Notes under the pieces: model-generated
Databases searched by the model: none
Told to the model about the DNA's origin: nothing
Seen by the model: the letters and a program-made list of their open reading frames with translations, nothing else
Translations under genes and position numbers: made by a program
From: Fundicoccus culcitae
Lineage (GTDB): Bacteria > Bacillota > Bacilli > Lactobacillales > Aerococcaceae
Length of the DNA: 64,000 bases
Direction of reading: 5' to 3'
NCBI RefSeq assembly: GCF_024661895.1
Contig: NZ_CP102453.1
Span: 124,001-188,000, forward strand
In this document: positions 20,754 to 30,305 of the stretch, one piece after another
Layout: each line of letters starts with the position of its first letter
Numbering within the stretch: position 1 is the first letter of the stretch

Positions 20754-23087
20754 ATGAGCCTAACAAGTTTAGAGAAGAAAGTACTTACTTTTTTAAAAGA
20801 AAACAAAGGTAAATCTTTTAAAACAGATGAAATAGCCCAACATTTTAATTATAAAGGTACGAAAAACTATAAAAAACTAATTAAAGCTTTGGCTTTTTTA
20901 GAGCGAGTACATGAAATAGAAGTCGATGAAACAGGACGTTTTCAATCCATTAGTGAGGATAAAATTATTGTAGGCACTTATCGGGCCAATGATCGTGGCT
21001 TTGGCTTTATTGAATATGATGAAAACAAACCTGACTTGTTTGTTCCACCAAAGCAATCTGGGGCAGCTATGAACGGCGATAAAGTTGAAGTGTTGGTTAC
21101 TAAATCTATTGATCCAGCGACGGGTAAAGGGTCAGAAGCGGAAGTCATTAATGTGATAGAACGTTCGGCTACTAGCTTGGTGGGGGTATTTACTGCTTTT
21201 GATCAAAATTTGCGTCAAGAAACAGGTTTTTTAGGTAGCCTAAAACCACAAGGCGATTATAGTGATTTAGTTACTGTTTTTATTAAACCTGACGGGATAC
21301 ATCCAGCAGATCAAACAATCTGTTTAATTGAAATAACCGCTTATCCCCAAGTGGAAGAACCGAACCACTTAGAGGGGGTTGTTACAAAGGAAATTGGACA
21401 TAAAGATGCACCTGGCGTTGATATTTTAGCCATCCTATATCAATTTGGCATTCCATCAGAATTTCCACAAGCTGTTATTGATGAAGCGGATGCCATCCCG
21501 CAAGTGATTGATCAAGAGCAAGCTAGCCATCGGCGTGATTTACGCGATGAATTAGTTATTACCATTGATGGGGCAGATGCGAAAGATTTAGATGATGCGA
21601 TATCACTCAAACTACTAACTAATGGAAATTATCAATTGGGAGTCCATATTGCAGATGTTTCACAATATGTGAAGGAGCAAAGTCCGATTGACCAAGAAGC
21701 TTATGAAAGAGGAACTTCGGTCTATTTGACTGACCGTGTTGTACCTATGTTGCCACAGCGATTATCCAATGGTATTTGTTCATTACATGCACATGAAGAT
21801 AGACTAACGGTTTCGTGTGTGATGGAAGTAAATAACGCTGGCAAAGTTGTTGATTATGACATTTTTCTCAGTGTTATTAATTCGTCATACCGTATGACAT
21901 ACGATAATGTTAATTTAATCCTTGATGGGGATGAACCCTTACGTCAAGAATATGCTGAGATTGTTCCTATGTTAGAAGACATGTATCAATTACATCTTAT
22001 TTTAGAAGAAATGCGTCACCAGCGCGGTGCTTTAGATTTTGATGCGCCTGAAGCTAAAATAATTGTCGATGAAAATGGACATCCGATTGATATTGAATTA
22101 CGTGAAAGATGGCAAGGAGAGCGCTTGATTGAATCGTTTATGCTTTGTGCCAATGAAACAATCGCTCACCATTATACCCAAAGAGAAATACCCTTTATTT
22201 ATCGAATTCATGAGCAACCGGATGAAGATCGGATGCAACGCTTTGCTGAGTTTTTAACTTCTTTTGGGGTCATTTTACGTGGGAACGTTGAGGCGATACA
22301 ACCCAAACAACTTCAAGAAGCGCTTGAAGAAGTAAAAGATCATCCCTATTATCAAGCCGTGTCTACGATGATGCTACGGAGTATGAAACAAGCAAAGTAT
22401 AGTGATGAACCGATTGGGCATTATGGTTTAGCCGCAGCAGACTATACTCATTTTACATCACCCATTCGTCGATATCCCGATTTAATCGTGCATCGAATCA
22501 TCCATTTGGATTTAGCCCATCAACTATCCAATAAAGAAAAAAGTCGTTGGCAAGATATCTTGCCTGAAATAGCTGACCATTCTTCTAAAATGGAACGCCG
22601 TTCGGTAGATGCTGAGCGTGAAACGGATGCTCTTAAGAAAGCTGAATATATGGTTGACAAGGTTGGACAACAGTTTGATGGTATTATATCATCTGTAACG
22701 TCATTTGGTATTTTTGTTCAATTACCGAATACCGTTGAAGGCTTAATCACCTTACGGAAGTTAACCGATGATTTTTATACGTTTAACCAAGAACATATGT
22801 TACTTATTGGCGAAAGAACGAATAAGATTTATCGTATCGGTCAGTCAGTGGTCATTGAAGTGGATCGTGTCAATGTAGCTGAAAAAGAAATTGATTTTAA
22901 TCTCATTAAAGCCGAGCCGATTGAAGATATTGATTTGACTCAATTAAATCGTCAAAAACAATTAGCTAAAAATAAGCAAAAAAAAGATCAAAATAAGAAT
23001 AAAATGCGAAGACATGCCAAAACAAGTATGAAACAATCATCGTCTTCCGGAAAAAGGAATAAAAAACAACCTAGAAAAAGAAAATAA
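20754..23087 (+). CDS. rnr: Ribonuclease R
   Basis: A 777-residue 3'-5' exoribonuclease that degrades structured RNA. Domains in order are an N-terminal winged helix (1-60), cold-shock domains (about 75-230), the RNB catalytic domain (about 255-600) with the aspartate cluster DGADAKDLDDAIS and the segment YTHFTSPIRRYPDL, a S1 domain (about 640-720), and a lysine-rich tail. The start has GAAGGTGG before it. It is followed by smpB, its partner in trans-translation quality control. Confidence 0.97.
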   Translation: MSLTSLEKKVLTFLKENKGKSFKTDEIAQHFNYKGTKNYKKLIKALAFLERVHEIEVDETGRFQSISEDKIIVGTYRANDRGFGFIEYDENKPDLFVPPKQSGAAMNGDKVEVLVTKSIDPATGKGSEAEVINVIERSATSLVGVFTAFDQNLRQETGFLGSLKPQGDYSDLVTVFIKPDGIHPADQTICLIEITAYPQVEEPNHLEGVVTKEIGHKDAPGVDILAILYQFGIPSEFPQAVIDEADAIPQVIDQEQASHRRDLRDELVITIDGADAKDLDDAISLKLLTNGNYQLGVHIADVSQYVKEQSPIDQEAYERGTSVYLTDRVVPMLPQRLSNGICSLHAHEDRLTVSCVMEVNNAGKVVDYDIFLSVINSSYRMTYDNVNLILDGDEPLRQEYAEIVPMLEDMYQLHLILEEMRHQRGALDFDAPEAKIIVDENGHPIDIELRERWQGERLIESFMLCANETIAHHYTQREIPFIYRIHEQPDEDRMQRFAEFLTSFGVILRGNVEAIQPKQLQEALEEVKDHPYYQAVSTMMLRSMKQAKYSDEPIGHYGLAAADYTHFTSPIRRYPDLIVHRIIHLDLAHQLSNKEKSRWQDILPEIADHSSKMERRSVDAERETDALKKAEYMVDKVGQQFDGIISSVTSFGIFVQLPNTVEGLITLRKLTDDFYTFNQEHMLLIGERTNKIYRIGQSVVIEVDRVNVAEKEIDFNLIKAEPIEDIDLTQLNRQKQLAKNKQKKDQNKNKMRRHAKTSMKQSSSSGKRNKKQPRKRK

Positions 23088-23115
23088 CTTCAGGTTGTTG
23101 TAGGTGAGTAGAATT

Positions 23116-23574
23116 ATGAATAATACAAAGGATAAGCCATTAGCGCAGAATCGAAAAGCACGCTATGATTATGAGATTGTAGAGACATTTGAAGCCGGAT
23201 TAGTCCTCAAAGGGACAGAAATTAAATCAGTCCGTAAAGGAAAAATAAACCTTCAAGACGGTTACATTTCAATCTATGGTGGTGAAGCTTGGTTAAAAAA
23301 TGTGCATATCAGCCCTTATGAGCAAGGCAATATATTTAATCATGATCCCTTACGGGATCGCAAACTACTATTACATAAGCGTGAAATAACCAAATTAATT
23401 AACGAAACCAAACAATCAGGGATGACTATTGTACCCTTAAAAGTTTATCTCGTTCGCGGACGTGCAAAGGTCTTAATTGGGTTAGCTAAAGGTAAAACGA
23501 AATATGATAAAAGAAATAGCTTAAAAGAACAGCAAGCAAAAAGAGATATTGATCGAACGTTAAAAAATCGTTAA
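23116..23574 (+). CDS. smpB: SsrA-binding protein SmpB
   Basis: A 152-residue basic protein that brings tmRNA to stalled ribosomes. Typical segments are [39 protein letters not shown] and the C-terminal tail [21 protein letters not shown] start at the ATG at 23116, seven bases after AGGTGAG; the GTG at 23104 lies within that ribosome site. tmRNA (ssrA), often next to smpB, is not found in the window. Confidence 0.96.
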   Translation: MNNTKDKPLAQNRKARYDYEIVETFEAGLVLKGTEIKSVRKGKINLQDGYISIYGGEAWLKNVHISPYEQGNIFNHDPLRDRKLLLHKREITKLINETKQSGMTIVPLKVYLVRGRAKVLIGLAKGKTKYDKRNSLKEQQAKRDIDRTLKNR

Positions 23575-23577
23575 AAC

Positions 23578-23620
23578 AAAGCTCGTAAGACAGCCTTAAA
23601 GAGTGTCTTACGAGCTTTTT
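23578..23620. terminator. Bidirectional terminator between smpB and comGG
   Basis: Perfect arms AAAGCTCGTAAGACA/TGTCTTACGAGCTTT around an 11-base loop, with A-rich and T-rich flanks. It lies between convergent transcripts. Confidence 0.88.
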
Positions 23621-23689
23621 ATGTTCAAGTTAATCTATTGGGTCAAGGGTAGGTAGGTGGTATTGACAGAAAAAATATTGAGTTAAGAA

Positions 23690-24478
23690 TTAATCGTTTT
23701 CTTTTTCAAACAATTGCCCCGTATACCGAATCAAATTTTTACCTTTAATAATGGGTTGGGAAAATTTTGTTTGAAATAATTGGTTTAATGTTGATACTTG
23801 ATAGATTATTTGTTGATTTGATGTCTGAAAGGAAATGTCCATCCAATCACTTTGATAGACGGACGACTCAGGAATCCATTGTGTCCATTCGAATTGTCGG
23901 TTCCGATTACGTTGTAAGACCGGTCTAAACCCTTGATCTAAAAGATCGTTTTCAATCAATGCGTATGCCTCAAGCCAATCAGATTTATTGAGATTAAGTT
24001 CTTCATCTGATAAATATTGATAAGTGGCATCATCATTTAATTGTCCAAAACAATATAAATCGGATATAATGGGACAATATTCAAGTCCAACTGAATCTAA
24101 AAATAATTCAGTATAGAAAAGCCAATAACGTTCGTATGGTTCATTGGTTTCGATTTGTTTAATTCCAAATTGTGCGTTCAAAGGCCATTCATTAATTATT
24201 GAATAACTTTGAAGCATTTCTTGATGGATTAAATCAATCTGAGTCATAGTAGTTTCTGAGATTATAGTACGATTGACATCATCGTCAACTTTTAAATAAT
24301 CGTCTAACATTAAATAATGAATTTGAGCGAGGTAATAATTTTGAAAGGAAATATTTTGTGCGCTTTGTAAATGATTTATTCTTAATATGCCCCAATAGAT
24401 TAGTTGACTGATAACCATAAACACTAGAACGATAGGCATTGTATAGGCTAGCTTAGCTTTTTGTTTGCTTTTTTTCAC
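23690..24478 (-). CDS. ComGG-position competence protein (minor pseudopilin-like)
   Basis: A 262-residue protein with one N-terminal membrane segment (residues about 11-33) and an extracellular part with no motif I know. It is the last gene of the comG operon, where comGG lies in other Firmicutes, and the N-terminal anchor fits, but ComGG is usually about half this length. Position is the only basis for the name. The start is a GTG with GAGGAG seven bases upstream. Confidence 0.6.
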   Translation of the reverse strand: MKKSKQKAKLAYTMPIVLVFMVISQLIYWGILRINHLQSAQNISFQNYYLAQIHYLMLDDYLKVDDDVNRTIISETTMTQIDLIHQEMLQSYSIINEWPLNAQFGIKQIETNEPYERYWLFYTELFLDSVGLEYCPIISDLYCFGQLNDDATYQYLSDEELNLNKSDWLEAYALIENDLLDQGFRPVLQRNRNRQFEWTQWIPESSVYQSDWMDISFQTSNQQIIYQVSTLNQLFQTKFSQPIIKGKNLIRYTGQLFEKEND

Positions 24479-24496
24479 GATGTCACTCCTCTTTAG

Positions 24497-24991
24497 CTAA
24501 GGTGAATTTAACCTAACTACTAGATGCGCTTCGAATATTTGATTATTTTTAAATTGAAGACGAATCAGTAGTAGATTCTCGTCTAGTGAAAGATTCCAGT
24601 CGTTAACTTGATATAAGTAAGGTTGATGTCCAGGTGTTTTGTAAATTTTATTATTTTGCAAAATAATTTGGTATGCTTGCATATTGGTAGAATCTAACAT
24701 AAAAATTTTATTATACTGGACATCTTCAACGATGAATTGTTCTAATTCTTTTTCGAGTGTAATAAGAAACAAGTGCCATTCTGTTGACTGATCATTACGT
24801 ATGGTGTGATTAAGGTTAGCGTAATTACCAAAACTTGTGTATAAACCACTGATAATAAGACTAAATATAAAAAGGGATAGTAACATCTCCATTAAACTAA
24901 AGGCTCGTTTATGTGTCACCCTTTTTTGGCTAATAATCTTAATTAACACCTTTTTGAAATAATTCAACAAAGTACTCACTTCCATCATCAA
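24497..24991 (-). CDS. comGF: Competence pseudopilin ComGF
   Basis: A protein of up to 164 residues with a prepilin-type N-terminal region KRAFSLMEMLLSLFIFSLI, followed by a globular domain. It is a minor pseudopilin of the DNA-uptake pilus. The start is uncertain: the first ATG (24991) lies 53 bases inside comGE and lacks a ribosome site, while in-frame GTG codons lie closer to the KRAF motif. It is sixth of seven com genes. Confidence 0.8.
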   Translation of the reverse strand: MMMEVSTLLNYFKKVLIKIISQKRVTHKRAFSLMEMLLSLFIFSLIISGLYTSFGNYANLNHTIRNDQSTEWHLFLITLEKELEQFIVEDVQYNKIFMLDSTNMQAYQIILQNNKIYKTPGHQPYLYQVNDWNLSLDENLLLIRLQFKNNQIFEAHLVVRLNSP

Positions 24992-25259
24992 ATAGAATTT
25001 GACATTTATTAGGTTGGCAGTCGAAATATGTTATTGGAAAATTAGATAGATCGTTTGGATAATGGGCAAGGCTTGTTTTTAATTCAATTTGAACCATTTC
25101 ATAAAAAATACGTAATTTAGTTGTTTCCATATGTTGCTTTTGGATTCGATGGGCTTCTTGATAGTAAGCTGGCACATAAAACATTAAAATAAAACTAAAT
25201 AAGCTTATCGCAACGAGACTTTCTACTAAAGTAAATGCACGTTTATTAGCGTAATTCAA
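24939..25259 (-). CDS. comGE: Competence pseudopilin ComGE
   Basis: A 106-residue minor pseudopilin. The N-terminal class III signal NKRAFTLVESLVAISLFSFIL has the glutamate at position +5 needed for methylation and assembly after cleavage by ComC. I choose the TTG at 25259, eight bases after AGGAAG; a GTG at 25268 lies in that site. The start overlaps the end of comGD. Confidence 0.8.
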   Translation of the reverse strand: MNYANKRAFTLVESLVAISLFSFILMFYVPAYYQEAHRIQKQHMETTKLRIFYEMVQIELKTSLAHYPNDLSNFPITYFDCQPNKCQILFDDGSEYFVELFQKGVN

Positions 25260-25677
25260 AACGACCACTTCCTAACTGGAATACTAAAGAGATACTTATA
25301 TTTTGGCTAGTATGGTAAAACGTTAGGGTATCAAAACGATTGGTTCTTCCATTTGCCAAATAGAAAAAAGTATACGTTGTTCTAATTTGCCAATTATCCG
25401 GTAGATATAAATAAGTTAGTAAAACAGTTGATTCAAGGGATTCAATAATCAATACTTGATGAGTTTGATTGAAACTAACACGTATCGTTTGATTGCGGGT
25501 AATGGCTTGTGTCTGTGCATCATTTAAGTGTTGGACTAATTGATCAAAAAAAATACGATTTTCAATGGATTCCATCAGATGGTTATTAGGAAACCAAGCA
25601 AGTAAAATTAACATAAAGCTTATCAAAGTGAGTACTAATAAGGTTTCAATTAATGTGAAAGCCTTTTTTAATTGCAT
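25246..25677 (-). CDS. comGD: Competence pseudopilin ComGD
   Basis: A 143-residue pseudopilin with the N-terminal cleavage motif LKKAFTLIETLLVLTLISFML. The mature part holds the FFDQLVQHLNDAQTQAITRNQ segment common in GspH/FimT-like minor pilins. Its ATG overlaps the comGC stop codon (TAATG), which implies coupled translation. Confidence 0.85.
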   Translation of the reverse strand: MQLKKAFTLIETLLVLTLISFMLILLAWFPNNHLMESIENRIFFDQLVQHLNDAQTQAITRNQTIRVSFNQTHQVLIIESLESTVLLTYLYLPDNWQIRTTYTFFYLANGRTNRFDTLTFYHTSQNISISLVFQLGSGRFELR

Positions 25678-26018
25678 TATGGTTCAATTAATAATGGTAA
25701 GGTTAAAGTCTCACTTTCTGTAAGTCCTAATAAGTTTTGAGCTTCATTGGATTGTTTGACCGTGATATAACCGCCGCTACTTAACTTCGCAAGTGTCACG
25801 TCACTATCAGCCTCAACTAATTCAAAGGTATTCATCTGCATTTCGATAATCTCAGCAATATTGGTTTTTGCTTGTTCTTGAATACGATCACGTTGGCCAG
25901 CCACATTGGGGATAATAATCGCCATCAGCAAGGCAACGATAACCAAGACAACTAACATTTCTACTAAAGTAAAAGCACGTTTGTTATTTTTAATTTTACG
26001 TATTAAATATTTTTTCAT
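25677..26018 (-). CDS. comGC: Major competence pseudopilin ComGC
   Basis: A 113-residue prepilin. The processing motif KRAFTLVEMLVVLVIVALLMAII is nearly identical to ComGC of streptococci and lactobacilli, and the short globular part fits the major subunit. It is assembled by ComGA and ComGB after cleavage by ComC to form the transformation pilus. AGGAGG precedes the ATG. Confidence 0.93.
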   Translation of the reverse strand: MKKYLIRKIKNNKRAFTLVEMLVVLVIVALLMAIIIPNVAGQRDRIQEQAKTNIAEIIEMQMNTFELVEADSDVTLAKLSSGGYITVKQSNEAQNLLGLTESETLTLPLLIEP

Positions 26019-26027
26019 TTTATCCTC

Positions 26028-27101
26028 CTAAATTCCTTCCATCGTTAACATTGGCAGCATCATCATTAAGTAAAGAGCCATAATTAAGACGGCAATAATG
26101 ATGAACAAAACAGGTTGCAACAAATTAAGTTTTTTTGTTAAATCATCCATTAATTCAGTAAAAATATTACTGCTATAGATGAGACATTTTTTACCAACTT
26201 GACTAATTAATTCGCCTTGGTAAATGACTAAAGGAAGTTCGTCTGTGAAAATACCTAAATCACTAACAATTTGTGTTAGTGGAATGCCATTTATAAAATC
26301 TTCATTCATATAGATTGCTAATTCGGTCATAAACGGATCAATTGGATAACTCACTAAAAGTTCAATCACTTGTTGAATGGAATATCCACCACTAAAAAAA
26401 TGTCCTAATTCTTTAGTTAAACGATAAGAGCAATATTGTTTGATCCAACTTTTCAAAAAGGGGAGCTTTATTAATATCTTATACCGCTTAATATAGGGTA
26501 GACGCATTAAATAAAAGTCAAAAAATAGATAAGCAATTAAACAAAAAGCAAATATTAAACCCACAAGTTGAGGTAGATAGTTAAAGAAATTGATCAAAAT
26601 TCTAATTAATATATTTCTATCAAAGACATCTTGACTAATAAAGGTTGCGATTTGAGGTAATAGAAATGTCCGCATGCCAAACAAAAGCAAAATCAAGAAG
26701 ATACTCATTAAAATGGGGTAAGTAACTATTTTAAGCACTTGCTTACGGTAACGATCAACCGTTTCGATTTGTTTTGCATTATCCATTAATGATTCTATGA
26801 AACGCCCTTGTTTCTGAGCATAAAACAATTGCGCCACTGTATTTAGTGAAAACCCCATTTCTTGAATACTCTTTTCAAAAGGCAATCCTTGGGCTAATTT
26901 TTCTTCGGCAGCTTCAATTAAAGCGACATTTTTTAACATTAATAATTTTAAAAATTGTAAACTTTGATTAATTGAAAAACCTTGTTCTAATAATTCTGAA
27001 ATGGTTTGTAAAAAATAGGCTTTCTGTTTATCCTTTAAAGTAGAAGGTGTTCGTTTAAACCAATTCAAATTGTTGGTACGCTTTTTCGGTGATGTAGCCA
27101 T
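26028..27101 (-). CDS. comGB: Competence type IV pilus assembly membrane protein ComGB
   Basis: A 357-residue GspF/PilC-family protein with two T2SF domains, three main membrane segments (about residues 125-150, 175-200 and 330-352) and the typical ELLEQGFSINQSLQFL and GYSIQQVIELL repeats. It is the membrane platform for the pilus motor. It overlaps comGA by 47 bases; the true start could be one of the later codons but I see none with a better ribosome site. Confidence 0.9.
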   Translation of the reverse strand: MATSPKKRTNNLNWFKRTPSTLKDKQKAYFLQTISELLEQGFSINQSLQFLKLLMLKNVALIEAAEEKLAQGLPFEKSIQEMGFSLNTVAQLFYAQKQGRFIESLMDNAKQIETVDRYRKQVLKIVTYPILMSIFLILLLFGMRTFLLPQIATFISQDVFDRNILIRILINFFNYLPQLVGLIFAFCLIAYLFFDFYLMRLPYIKRYKILIKLPFLKSWIKQYCSYRLTKELGHFFSGGYSIQQVIELLVSYPIDPFMTELAIYMNEDFINGIPLTQIVSDLGIFTDELPLVIYQGELISQVGKKCLIYSSNIFTELMDDLTKKLNLLQPVLFIIIAVLIMALYLMMMLPMLTMEGI

Positions 27102-28107
27102 ATGCCCATGCCTTTCTTAATTTTCGATTGAGTGATAAAGTAGGTAATGCTTGTTCTGTTTTTTGATATAACGTTCGATGTAATTCATCAGCTGTCAGTA
27201 TTTCCAAAATGGCAGATCGCTTTTGATGGGTGGGTAAATGCGTGCAATATCGATGACATTTATCGTGACACAAACAACATAATCTAGGAACTAGACGCTG
27301 TGAAATGATACCAATAAGTGTTTGTCTTAATTGTTCATCACTAATTCCAAGTTCTTGCAAGCGTGCAATTACCCCTAGGGCGTTTTTAGCGTGAATCGTA
27401 GCAATCATTAAATGACCTGTAAGAGCACCACGAATGACCATCTTAGCCGTTGTTTCATCACGTATTTCACCAATTAATAAAATATCTGGATGATGACGCA
27501 GACTCGCACGGATTAAGGTATCGTAACTAATCCCAGCTTTTTCATTAACTTGTGTTTGTAGAAAAGATTGCTCATAAATTTCAACTGGATCCTCCATGGT
27601 CATAACCTGTAAAGGTTCTTGAGCAATTCGTTCACGTAAGAGCTGATAAATGGTCGTTGTTTTCCCTGAACCAACGGGTCCAGAAAAAAGAATTAAGCCA
27701 CTTTTACGCAAAAATAACTGCCGCAAGATAACTAAATCGTTAGGAAAATAGGTTTGAATCGTTTGATTTTGTGTAGGTTGTTGTGCAAAAACTCTAATAA
27801 CGAGCGATTCTAATAAATTTACATTGGTTATGGTAGACATTCTTAATTCCACCAGTTGTTCTAAAATAGGGAGTTGGGCTGCGCCAGATTGAGGCTTACG
27901 CTTTTCTCCCACATCCATATCGGCTAAAAATTTAAAATAACTAATAAATCGTTTACCCAAATCAATTGATAAATGTTGATAAAAAACTAATTGACTATTC
28001 ACTCTAAAATAGACATGATAGAGTTGTGATTGAGGCAAAATATGAATATCAGAGACACCCGACGAGACAGCGGCTTTTATAATGGCTTGAGCTAATGTTT
28101 CAATCAT
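27055..28107 (-). CDS. comGA: Competence type IV pilus ATPase ComGA
   Basis: A 350-residue GspE/PilB-family ATPase that drives pseudopilus assembly. Walker A GPVGSGKTTT, the Asp box MTMEDPVEI, Walker B ILIGEIRDETTAK and the His box LMIATIHAKNA are present. A cysteine cluster (CCLCHDKCHRYC, about residues 280-291) is the zinc-binding motif of this family. It is first gene of the operon. AAAGGAG precedes the ATG. I find no clear ComX/SigX CIN box upstream. Confidence 0.93.
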   Translation of the reverse strand: MIETLAQAIIKAAVSSGVSDIHILPQSQLYHVYFRVNSQLVFYQHLSIDLGKRFISYFKFLADMDVGEKRKPQSGAAQLPILEQLVELRMSTITNVNLLESLVIRVFAQQPTQNQTIQTYFPNDLVILRQLFLRKSGLILFSGPVGSGKTTTIYQLLRERIAQEPLQVMTMEDPVEIYEQSFLQTQVNEKAGISYDTLIRASLRHHPDILLIGEIRDETTAKMVIRGALTGHLMIATIHAKNALGVIARLQELGISDEQLRQTLIGIISQRLVPRLCCLCHDKCHRYCTHLPTHQKRSAILEILTADELHRTLYQKTEQALPTLSLNRKLRKAWAYGYITEKAYQQFELV

Positions 28108-28322
28108 AAAAAAACTCCTTTAATCAACCTGTCACTATATATATACACGAAAAAATGCGAATTCCACTTTTTTATTTTAAAAAAAGTAAAAAAGATTTAT
28201 TTGATGAATAAATAAACAGGGTGAACTATACTTGATTTAATGGATATGTTAAAATAGGTTAGTGTAGATTGTTGTTTATTCAGCAATATAATGAAAAATT
28301 ATGAAAGGAAGTCAGAAAAATA

Positions 28323-28538
28323 ATGATTTTTAAAATTATCTATCAAGAAAACCCCAATCAAGTTCCACTACGAGAAAATGCTAAAACGCTTTTTATGGAA
28401 GCTGAAAGTAAAGTAGAGGTTCGACAAAGACTCGCTGATAATACTCCATATAATATTCAGCATGTAGAAGAAATATCAGGAGCTTATTTAGAATATGAAC
28501 AGCAAAATAATCCTGATTATCAATTAACGGAGTTTTAG
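28323..28538 (+). CDS. rpoY: RNA polymerase epsilon subunit RpoY
   Basis: A 71-residue acidic protein starting MIFKIIYQENPNQVPLRENAKTL, the pattern of RpoY (formerly YkzG/DUF1447), a small Firmicute RNA polymerase subunit that sits near the beta' jaw. It lies directly upstream of the RNase J gene, its normal place. One base separates its stop from the next start. Confidence 0.93.
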   Translation: MIFKIIYQENPNQVPLRENAKTLFMEAESKVEVRQRLADNTPYNIQHVEEISGAYLEYEQQNNPDYQLTEF

Positions 28539-28539
28539 T

Positions 28540-30270
28540 ATGAGCGTTAACGTTAAAAATAATGAAGTTGGGGTATTTGCCTTAGGCGGGTTAGGTGAAA
28601 TTGGGAAAAATATGTATGGAGTCCAATTTCAAGATGAAATTATCTTACTCGACTGTGGCGTACTGTTCCCGGAAGATGAACTCTTAGGCATTGATTATGT
28701 TATTCCGGATTTTCAATATATCTTACAAAACAAACACAAGGTGAAAGCATTAGTTATCAGTCATGGTCATGAAGATCACATCGGAGGCATCGCTTATTTA
28801 TTAAAAGAATTAAATGTTCCAATCTACGCTGGGCAATTAGCGAGTGCTTTAATTAGAAACAAACTACAAGAAAAAAATTTATTACGTGATGCTCAAATTC
28901 ATGAAATTAATGAAGATTCAGTGATACGTTTTAGAAAGACCAGTGTTGCCTTTTATCGAACAAACCATAGTATTCCAGAAGCTTATGGAATAGTCGTGAA
29001 AACACCTCCAGGAAATATTGTATTTACAGGCGATTTTAAATTTGACTTTACCCCAGTGGGTAAACCAGCTGATTTACATCGAATGGCTCAAATTGGTGCA
29101 GAAGGTGTCTTGCTTTTAATGGCAGATAGTACCAACGCTGAGATTCCTACCTTTACGCAATCTGAAACGGTAGTTGGCCAATCCATAAAAAATATTATTC
29201 AACAATTAGATGGCCGGGTTATCTTTGCTACGTTTGCATCCAACGTATCACGGCTACAACAAGTAGTTGAGGTCGCTAAAGAAACTGGACGTCATATTGC
29301 AGCCTTTGGTCGTAGTATGGAAGGTGCGATTAAGATTGGTTTAGAATTGGGCTATATTAAAGATGATGCGGATGTCTTCATTGACAATAGAGAAATTAAT
29401 AATTATCCTGCTGAGAAAATGATTTTGCTTGTGACAGGTTCACAAGGAGAACCAATGGCGGCTTTAAGTCGAATCGCAAATGGGACACATCGACAAATTA
29501 CCATCCAACCAGAAGATACGGTTATTTTCTCGAGTTCACCCATCCCAGGTAATACAACCAGTGTCAATCGTCTCATCAATCAATTAATGGAATTAGGAGC
29601 CGAAGTTGTTTATGGTAAAGTTAATAACATTCATACGTCGGGACATGGTGGTCAATTAGAACAATTGATGATGTTACGCCTAATGAAACCTAAATATTTT
29701 ATGCCTGTACATGGACAATATCGGATGCAAAGTATTCATGCAGAATTAGCGCAAAGAACGGGAATTCCTAAAGAAAATTGTTTTATCATGTCAAACGGTG
29801 ATTTGTTAGCTGTTACTGAGGATACGGCTCGGATAGCGGGTCATTTTCAAGCACAAGATATTTACGTGGATGGTAGTGGTATAGGCGATATTGGTAATAT
29901 CGTTTTAAGAGATCGTAAAAGCTTATCAGAAGATGGTCTTGTTATTGTTACGGCAACGATTGATTATCAAGATAAAGCGATTATCTCAGGACCGGATATC
30001 ATGTCACGTGGCTTTATTTATATGCGTGAGTCAGGTGATTTAATTAGTGAAATACAGCAACAAATTAAAGCAGCAATTAATCGTGGACTTAACGAAAATG
30101 GTAATCATGTTAATGAACGTTTAATCCGTGAAATAATTATCGATACGATAAAACCACTCATTTATGAACGGACACAACGTACCCCAATGATTTTACCGGT
30201 GTTATTAGATATCAATAAAGGTGTACGTAATCGGAAAAAGAAAACGAATAAAACAAATGTTGATGCTTAG
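28540..30270 (+). CDS. rnjA: Ribonuclease J1
   Basis: A 576-residue metallo-beta-lactamase/beta-CASP nuclease with endo- and 5'-3' exonuclease activity, central to mRNA turnover. The zinc motif SHGHEDHIGG, the DSTNAE motif, the beta-CASP segment with VTGSQGEPMAAL and the HTSGHGGQLEQ and PVHGQYRM motifs are all seen. A basic C-terminal tail (RNRKKKTNKTN) closes it. It is translated right after rpoY. Confidence 0.96.
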   Translation: MSVNVKNNEVGVFALGGLGEIGKNMYGVQFQDEIILLDCGVLFPEDELLGIDYVIPDFQYILQNKHKVKALVISHGHEDHIGGIAYLLKELNVPIYAGQLASALIRNKLQEKNLLRDAQIHEINEDSVIRFRKTSVAFYRTNHSIPEAYGIVVKTPPGNIVFTGDFKFDFTPVGKPADLHRMAQIGAEGVLLLMADSTNAEIPTFTQSETVVGQSIKNIIQQLDGRVIFATFASNVSRLQQVVEVAKETGRHIAAFGRSMEGAIKIGLELGYIKDDADVFIDNREINNYPAEKMILLVTGSQGEPMAALSRIANGTHRQITIQPEDTVIFSSSPIPGNTTSVNRLINQLMELGAEVVYGKVNNIHTSGHGGQLEQLMMLRLMKPKYFMPVHGQYRMQSIHAELAQRTGIPKENCFIMSNGDLLAVTEDTARIAGHFQAQDIYVDGSGIGDIGNIVLRDRKSLSEDGLVIVTATIDYQDKAIISGPDIMSRGFIYMRESGDLISEIQQQIKAAINRGLNENGNHVNERLIREIIIDTIKPLIYERTQRTPMILPVLLDINKGVRNRKKKTNKTNVDA

Positions 30271-30305
30271 TTAAAAAACGTGTATGTTAGAAAGTTGGAG
30301 ATAGA

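Noticed and set aside
23621-23690. tmRNA gene next to smpB
   Set aside because: The gap is only about 70 bases and holds no tRNA-like ends; ssrA must be elsewhere.
28108-28200. ComX/SigX CIN box or ComK box before comGA
   Set aside because: No TACGAATA-like -10 or AAAA-N5-TTTT pair is found on the coding strand; the best stretch (TTCGTGTATA) departs too far from the consensus.
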